Assembly: GCA_028023455.1 (NCBI GenBank)
Contig: JAQFVV010000552.1
Span: 62,001 to 126,000, forward strand
DNA length: 64,000 nucleotides
Origin: Epiperipatus broadwayi
Taxonomy: Eukaryota; Onychophora; Udeonychophora; Euonychophora; Peripatidae
Reading direction: 5' to 3'
Both the position numbers and the translations under genes were made by a program. The notes under the pieces are model-generated. The model did no database searches and was not told the origin of the DNA. It saw only the letters and a list, made by a program, of their open reading frames with translations. This document shows, piece by piece, positions 56,831-64,000 of this stretch. The first letter of the stretch is position 1; each line of letters begins with the position of its first letter.

Positions 56831-59389
56831 TGGTATATATTTGCTAAAATATTGTTACAAGCATTAATTATTGTATTGTTTTGAATAGTTATATATATAT
56901 TCTAACCTCCCCCCGCACGTCCTCACCCCCAAAATATACTGTTTATTACGAATATTACGGGTTCTAGCTCAGTTAACAAATAAATAAATGAAATATTCAG
57001 CATTAATTAAAATGATTACTAGCTCTAATTTTTAAAATACAAATACGGTTCAATTTTTAAAATGAATTAACAATATTTACTATTTTCATGAGACATGGAG
57101 TGACAATATGGGGAACGAGATAGACTACATTGAGCAATTATCCACACGATACTACCTCAATGGCATAAGAACACTATTCCCCTTTTTACTATATCAAATA
57201 ACTAACTCATAGTATTCTTACGACTTTTTAAGCTCTATTCACTACGATTAAAATAATAATTATATCTTAATCTTCTTTATAACAAGAATCTAGCTTAATT
57301 AAATAAAATGAAGTAAAATAAAATAAAATCTCAGGTTCATAAATTGTATTCTAACTAATTTAAAATTACGGTAGTAAAATATGAAAAGGGAATTTTATGT
57401 CATAATCTACGACACAGCAACTAATAATAATAAAATAATAATGACAATAATAATATAATATAATCTTATTTCTTCCTAAATAAAATAAATAAATATGTAT
57501 GTGGTAGTATTTTAATAATCTGACAACCGAATATGTGTGGCCCATTAGCATATAATTTAATGTAATATTGTGGCAACCGACTTATGACCAATAAATAATA
57601 TAAAATTATGATCTTTTAATTTTAACATACCAATAAATTCTCAAAATTCTTATAACACTTTTATGTTTACTTTTTGTGCAAAACTTATATGTCTGTTTCA
57701 ATTATAAATGTATCTTGATTTCATGCATCCATGTGGAGAAATAACTACTCGGACACAAAAACTTTAGAACAAATTTAAAACAAAGTTTATTAACAACATT
57801 AATAAATTAACAATATTTTACACTATATACATTGGATATCCCTTACTTTCATATCTCAACTTAGTTTATTAATTTATAAAATGAAATCAAAATATTATTT
57901 ACTTTTCCTAGTTAAATCTTTTTTTTTTTTAAACACTTAAGAAAATACAGTATTATTACTTGATTTACTATTATGGTTAGCTTATTACAAAATGCATTTC
58001 TTATATGATTATCACTAACACTTTGCATCCCTAATATTATTAAAATTATATTTTTTACAAAATTTACATTCATAGTAAAATTCTACAAAATAACCAATTT
58101 TAGTTTTATATTGGTTGTATGGAATCTTTCAAAGTCAAAACATTGTTCTACATTCGGTATTAGGTTTTTATTGTTCATTATCCGATGTTTATTAATCCTA
58201 ATATTCTCATTCAAGCCTTACTTTGGATGATATAGTTATAACTATTAATATACCATGCACAAGTATATGTTTATTATACCTTATTGAACTATTTTCTTAA
58301 TAAATATGCAATACTTATTTTCTAAATATTATTTAAAAAAAAAATTCATTCAAATTTTATTATCACTTTTAAAATACTTGGTTTAGATTTCTTTTCAAAA
58401 TCTTATATTCATTTCTGAATTAATTTTACAATGTATTATATGATTCTTTCTCTCTTTATGATATTTTGGACTTTCAAATTTTAAAGTTACATAATTCTAT
58501 ACATTCCAGCAAATAAACTATTCTTACATAAACGATAACATATCTCCAGTTCTATTTTATTCATTATTTCTTTGAAAATATCTTTCTGACCGATGCAGAT
58601 TCATGAAATAAGGATAGCGAAGATAGATGCATAGGATCAAAATACAACTAGAATATTACTCGTCATATACCTTGACAATCATGGCACAGTGAATTAAAAG
58701 ACACTATAGAGGAGTGACCTTTACCTGTCTACCAACCTCTATTATAGGAGCGATGTTAAAGCTATTTCTTCAGCTTTATTATAACATCCAAAGTTTAAAG
58801 ATATGCAAAAACACTGTCCAAACTATATGTGTTCAGTTATAGGGCCTAGTTAACTATACTGAAATCACACAAAACTAAATATGATCCAAATCCTTTATTT
58901 TTCCTATTTCTTAAAAAAAAACATCATCTTGGTTTCCTTTCCACTAGTACTTCCAAGTCATTATCCGATCTTATTTCTCAAGATTTTTTCTATACTGTAC
59001 ATCGACAAATACATATCTGCATTACTAACAATAATAAAATTCATTTATTTTAAAACTATTCCACTGTTCTATAAGACAGCTTGCTTACTACTTTCCTCCG
59101 TATATTTAGTCATACAAACTATTTGAATATCTGAATACTTTATCACATGAAAGTTCAAAAGAATCACACAATTGTTCTGTTAAATTATATTATTAATATA
59201 CTTTAAATAAATTATTGCATGCATATTCCGAATTACTCCTATCTCATTATATGTTTAAAATGTTGTATAAAATGTGTACATATAATTTAAACTTTCACAC
59301 TTCATTCTTAGGTCAATAGATGATCTAAAAAAAATACATTATGCATTATAAACAACTATTAAAATTACCAAACGACCTTTATCTCCTCG

Positions 59390-60440
59390 ATCGCGTTCCG
59401 TAGGCTTCACCATCCATTTGATCCTTGTAGTTATAAGATTCACATCCATACACTTTATTTTAAACACTATTTCTAGAATTTTATCAAGCTATTATATTTA
59501 AATTTTAATATTACTAAATTTATGTTTTATGTTTTCCCTAATCTCACATAACATTTTATATTTTAAATAAATTAGAAAAAATATTTAAACTATATTTACT
59601 GTACTTCTTTATCAAACTTTCTTGAAAACCGTTCATACTAAAGCTAAAAAAAAAAAAATGTTTATTATTTCTTCTTCAGTCACTTCTTGTTCAATTTTAA
59701 GGTAAAACAATTATTGCTCTGTTTAATAATATTCATATATGACAATCCTTGGTTTTTTATAATATTTAATACAATTATTAATTATGATATTAGTTAATCC
59801 CATAAAGAAAATGTCTACATATTCTCTTCTAATATTTTCTTTCTAATATTTTCTCCCGCACGACTTTTACGATGCATCTTCTCAGTACTTTGATTTAAAT
59901 ATTCAACAAAACTTTTCTGTTTCCATGGATCCATTTTATTAAGTATATTAGATTTATATTTTCCAAATCAAGCATTCCTCCAATGACCACTTTATAATAT
60001 TTTCCATTTCCTCTTAGAGAAAGTTTTTTCTGTTCTTTTTTCATAAAACACAATAGCTCTTTCATATCATTATTCGGTATTTTTTCCTTTCTTTTAAAGT
60101 TCTGGTAACTATATACTTTGTAATGTTTCCTTTAAAAAGGACAAACATTCTTTCTCTGTTATAACTTTTACATAATTTTTCTTTATGATATACGGATCTT
60201 AATTTTTTCCATAAAGAAGAATAAAATAACTTCAGAGTAGCCTTATAAATTTGTGCATCATAATTTTTCCTGACGGCAAAGAACTTCTCTTTTAAGTTTT
60301 CCATATAGCGTCCAAATTATCTTCCTCTGAGTTATAATAATAAGTTTCTGGTTGAGCATAAATAAAGCTGTATCAAGGCACTTTACAAATATTTTTCCTT
60401 TCTCATAACTTCTATATACTGTTTTCTGTAGTATTTCCAT
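59390..60440 (-). pseudogene. decayed coding region in family C, unrecognised
   Basis: Frame-shifting but protein-like readings follow each other on the minus strand: MEILQKTVYRSYEKGK, then MENLKEKFFAVRKNYDAQIY with LWKKLRSVYHKEKLCKSYNR, then MKELLCFMKKEQKKLSLRGN, then MDPWKQKSFVEYLNQSTEKM ending at a stop near 59811, and finally KVYGCESYNYKDQMDGEAYG near 59450. The composition is basic and helical. No family is recognised; it starts about 230 bases after the TATA-like box, so it is probably the element's own protein. Confidence 0.4.
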
Positions 60441-60671
60441 TTTTACTGTAAGGTTTTGGCTAAACTTGAATAAAATATCCTGGTAAGAAAACTTTTAAAA
60501 ATTAGCCCTCCATGTAAAAGCAGTTCAAAATATTATATTTTAAAAAACTTTTAAAATAAATATAAAATTTTAAAATTATATTACTTTTCCAGCTTACGAT
60601 CTTATCCAGCTAAAAAATATGTTACTCCCTCCTTCACTTACACATTACTTTCTTCTGCTCCATCTAGTTCT

Positions 60672-60706
60672 TATATTTAGTCTGCTAAAATACCTCCGTT
60701 GATTGG
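60672..60706 (-). promoter_or_regulatory. CCAAT + TATA-like promoter of family C
   Basis: CCAAT (60706-60702) and AAATATAA (60679-60672) at the same 21-base spacing as in the plus copy. Confidence 0.45.
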
Positions 60707-60720
60707 TTAATTACTTTTTA

Positions 60721-61484
60721 GCGCAAACAAATTTACACTTTTTTAGTTTTATAACAGACTAGACTTTTTTAAAATAAATAATTTATGACGTAATGATTTA
60801 AAATATTACTTAGAATAGTATTTTTAAACTCAATTATAGTTTTATCAAAATCATTTAAATTTTAAAACAATTATTAAAATATCATTTAATATTTCAACTT
60901 TTACTTTAACGATAGATAGCAACTATATTTAGTTTTATAATTCACAAACTTTATTATTATATTCTAACAAGCATGTGTGTGAAGGTATATAATATACAGT
61001 CACATGATTACTAACTTTATCAGATGATTTTTTAATTTACGTCTCGGTCTAAATTACCAAAACTGATATATTTTATAAAAATTTGGAAAATAATTTTAAA
61101 ATGTAGAACTAAATATAATTCTCACCATCATAAAGTTTATTTTAAAATATATTAGATTAAATTTGAATATTAATTATAATTATAATATTACATATAGCAT
61201 TTATTTAATTTATTAGTTTTAAAATATTACAATTGGATTGTTAATATACTTTTAACTATTTATAGCTGTATTATTTTATATGGCCAGCTTTTACAACCAT
61301 AAGCAAGGATATAATTAAGCTTTATTTAACTGTTTCTTTAAAATAATTCATTACACTTTTATATACCAGGTATTTTCAGCTTTAAATTGTACTATAAAAT
61401 CTAATCGATCATACAATTATCAATATATTACACAAACGTATAGTTAAAATTTAAAAATTTTTTTTTAGTAATTGACCATTCTAC
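60721..61484. other. spacer, nothing recognised
   Basis: AT-rich DNA, no supported feature. Confidence 0.45.
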
Positions 61485-61656
61485 CTTATTCAGAATAATA
61501 AATTTTCAATAATAAAGACTTTATAATTCTTCTTTTGATTTCATTTCTCTCACAGAAGACAACCTTAGCTTCATCGAAATCAATAGTGTGGCCTGTATCT
61601 TTTTCATGGACATACAAAGCAGAACTAAGATATCTATTTTTAACTCTACTTTTATG
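61485..61656 (-). pseudogene. PLE lineage-II endonuclease 3' fragment, inverted
   Basis: Reverse reading gives SRVKNRYLSSALYVHEKDTG-like residues and the RNEIKRRIIKSLLLKIYYSE end. It is cut exactly where the plus-strand copy begins at 61657. Confidence 0.75.
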
Positions 61657-62761
61657 AAGATTTGCTTTTGTTATTGGAAGATTCTATGTATTTTACTTAT
61701 AAAGGAAATTTTTATAAGATTAAGGAAGGGTGGATAATAGGTTATATTATTTCTCCTTTAGTATGTTCAGTTTATATTAGTTTTATGGAAGAGGAAATTA
61801 TTATTAAAAAGAATTGTTTATATGTAAAATTATTTGTCAGATATGTTGATGATTGTTTATTTGTAGTTGAGAATGATAAATTGAAGGAATTTGTAAATGA
61901 GTTTAATTGTTTTGATCCTTCTATAAAATTTGTGTTAGAAGGAAGGGGTTAGATTTTGGTAAGTTAAATTTTTTAGATCTTTTGGTGATTAGAAATATAG
62001 AAACTAATTGTTTATTGTGCAGTCATTTAGTTAAAAGTAAAGAATTAAGATCTATAATTAAACCTGATAGCTATCAGTCTGTATCTCATAAAGTAGCTGC
62101 TTTAAGGAATTATTGTCATACGAATATTAAATTAAATAATTCTAGTAGGGTAGCTTTGTCTCAGAAATATCAATTTTATAAAGATTACCTGAGTATTGGA
62201 TACTCTGATAAATTTGTTAAAAGTATTTTATTTAATAGTAATATTTGTAAGGATGTAAAGGTGAAAGAAAAATATGATTTTATTTCTTCGCCATTTAAAT
62301 TGTCTTCTTATAAAATTGTGTGTAAAAATAGTAAATTGTTTGGAAATAAGAAAATTGCTTGGAAAAGGGGTGTTACATTGAATAATTTATTAAATAATAC
62401 AAAAGAAGTTTTTGATAGAAAGACTATTCCTGGTTTAGTATATTTTATTCCTTGTTTATTTTGTAAGAAGGTTTACATAGGTCAGAGTAGTTTGAGTTTA
62501 AATGAAAGAATAAAGGTTCATAAAAGAAGAGTTAAAAATAGATATCTTAGTTCTGCTTTGTATGTCCATGAAAAAGGTACAGGCCACACTATTGATTTTG
62601 ATGAAGCAAAGGTTGTTTTCTTTGAGAGAAATGAAATAAAAAGAAAAATTAAAGAGTCTTTATTATTGAAAATTTATTATTCTGAAGCAATTAACTTAAT
62701 TAAGAGTTCTTTTAATATTAAGGGTGGATGGAAAGTGAATGGATTTGTGGGTAGTTTTTAA
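61657..62761 (+). pseudogene. Penelope-like element, lineage II, 5'-truncated RT + GIY-YIG
   Basis: Starts in mid-RT: LLLLLEDSMYFTYKGNFYKI, EGWIIGYIISPLVCSVYI, then KLFVRYVDDCLFVVEN, the catalytic YVDD box. One indel near 61945 shifts the frame. 61982-62761 is open for 259 codons through the endonuclease: GLVYFIPCLFCKKVYIGQS, SLNERIKVHKRRVKNR, EKGTGHTIDFDEAKVVFFER, NEIKRKIKESLLLKI, ending NGFVGSF. All GIY-YIG positions look intact. A TA run follows the stop. Confidence 0.85.
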
Positions 62762-62777
62762 TTGTATATATATATAT

Positions 62778-62814
62778 TGTACCGGGTCGTACCACTGAAC
62801 CCACCTACTTATAC
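62778..62814. repeat. possible LTR start entering the gap
   Basis: TGTACCGGGTCGTACC begins directly in a TA run and resembles the TGTACCGGTTCGACG end of the putative LTR at 52151. The N gap follows after 37 bases. Confidence 0.35.
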
Positions 62815-63314
62815 NNNNNNNNNNNNNNNNNNNNNNNNNNNNNNNNNNNNNNNNNNNNNNNNNNNNNNNNNNNNNNNNNNNNNNNNNNNNNNNNNNNNNN
62901 NNNNNNNNNNNNNNNNNNNNNNNNNNNNNNNNNNNNNNNNNNNNNNNNNNNNNNNNNNNNNNNNNNNNNNNNNNNNNNNNNNNNNNNNNNNNNNNNNNNN
63001 NNNNNNNNNNNNNNNNNNNNNNNNNNNNNNNNNNNNNNNNNNNNNNNNNNNNNNNNNNNNNNNNNNNNNNNNNNNNNNNNNNNNNNNNNNNNNNNNNNNN
63101 NNNNNNNNNNNNNNNNNNNNNNNNNNNNNNNNNNNNNNNNNNNNNNNNNNNNNNNNNNNNNNNNNNNNNNNNNNNNNNNNNNNNNNNNNNNNNNNNNNNN
63201 NNNNNNNNNNNNNNNNNNNNNNNNNNNNNNNNNNNNNNNNNNNNNNNNNNNNNNNNNNNNNNNNNNNNNNNNNNNNNNNNNNNNNNNNNNNNNNNNNNNN
63301 NNNNNNNNNNNNNN
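62815..63314. other. assembly gap, 500 N
   Basis: Exactly 500 unknown bases, a conventional scaffold-gap length, so the true distance is not known. Confidence 0.99.
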
Positions 63315-64000
63315 CCATAAGTTTAATTAGAGCAATCTATGGGTATTTGATATGGGAATTGTGTTGATATTAGAAGATATTTAAAAAAGATGATGATTAT
63401 GATGTAATACTGCATTAATAAATTTAATGACAAATGTTTAAAGCTAAAGTATTTAAAAGACAAGTTAAAATTAGACAAAGATATTTATTTAGTTTAAAAT
63501 ATATATTGAAAGTGAATAGAAATATTTTAAATTATAAGTACTTAAATTGAGATTAATATTTGATTTTAATCATATCAAATAATTATTTTAAAATCTGATG
63601 TAATATCTTATTTATTTTAAAAAATAAATATTTATTTTAAAAAAGCAATTGTTAAGTTATTTTTAGATTATGGGAAGCGTTTCTTGTATTGTAAAAACAG
63701 ATGTTGATTAAAGATACACACACACATGCTTGGAAGCTTTCTCATAAAGTTGCAAAAAACTATTTTAAAATCATGTTGTAAAATTTATAAATAATACGTG
63801 AGTTATCACGAGATAAAAAAAATAAAGATATTAATGTAAAATATTAAATCTGATTTTTAAAAATATTGTTTTTAAAAATATAACGTATTTAACAAGATTT
63901 AGTTTATTTTAAATGATCTTATAAAAGTTAAGATTTAAATCAAGTGAGAAAGAATATTTGATAGATTTGAATAAACGATAAAATTATTTTTAAAATGTGA
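63315..64000. other. AT-rich sequence, nothing recognised
   Basis: No ORF, repeat end or RNA that I can support. Confidence 0.45.

Larger units (their letters stand above)
56893..60720 (-). repeat. family C long repeat, minus copy (about 3.8 kb)
   Basis: Inverted counterpart of 24690-29025. Matched blocks read on the minus strand include the CCAAT/TATA pair, GAAATAGCTTTAACATCG (near 58760), GTGCCATGATTGTCAAG (near 58680), GGTCATAAGTCGGTTG (near 57575) and TTCTTATGCCATTGAGGTAG (near 57157). The end lies in a TA run near 56893. Divergence is substantial, so this is an old family. Confidence 0.6.

Noticed and set aside
62762-63367. Open frame across the N gap
   Set aside because: It consists of unknown residues; no evidence of coding.

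Overview
This window reads as intergenic DNA from a large, very AT-rich animal genome. It is saturated with (TA)n microsatellites and retroelement wreckage, and I found no convincing host gene. The abundance of Penelope-like elements (PLEs) with GIY-YIG endonuclease domains, together with hammerhead-ribozyme-bearing tandem repeats, points to an invertebrate such as a mollusc, flatworm, cnidarian or chelicerate. The clade cannot be fixed from the sequence.

Layout. 1-2345: two decayed lineage-I PLE copies head to head (junction near 1164). 2625-6343: foldback elements, including a 393-bp hairpin with a hammerhead-like centre (4284-4676) and the 345-bp family A array. 7789-10189: a roughly 405-bp family B tandem array whose units carry a recognisable type-I hammerhead, direct copies first and inverted copies after. 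10278-20312: an LTR retrotransposon on the minus strand with unusually long LTRs (about 3.3 kb), PBS, PPT, a coiled-coil gag-like ORF broken by one stop, and only the C-terminal end of integrase. 20808-22920: PLE 3' ends, then a lineage-III PLE flanked by inverted terminal repeats of about 230 bp. 23095-23755: an old family A copy. 24690-29025: a repeat of about 4.3 kb (family C), repeated inverted at 56893-60720. 29663-40845: mostly featureless AT-rich DNA with very long TAA, ATT/AGT and TA microsatellites, plus a diverged family B array with covarying hammerhead remnants (34939-36125). 40846-46029: nothing recognised. 46030-48205: the best preserved PLE (lineage II: RT plus GIY-YIG) with tandem fragments. 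50520-54626: a second LTR-element derivative, an intact Gag ORF beside a putative 2.5-kb LTR. 55178-62761: more lineage II/III PLE pieces and family C. 62815-63314: a 500-N assembly gap.

How the parts fit. PLEs supply an RT and GIY-YIG nuclease, and in several animals PLE terminal repeats carry hammerhead ribozymes. The family B arrays look like non-autonomous, retrozyme-like passengers: tandem, hammerhead-bearing, non-coding units that a PLE RT could mobilise. Nearly every element abuts (TA)n, which suggests that TA tracts are the habitual landing sites or are created at the ends. The recurrent direct-then-inverted architecture of PLEs, family A and family B is the most distinctive feature of the window. 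All alignments were made by eye.
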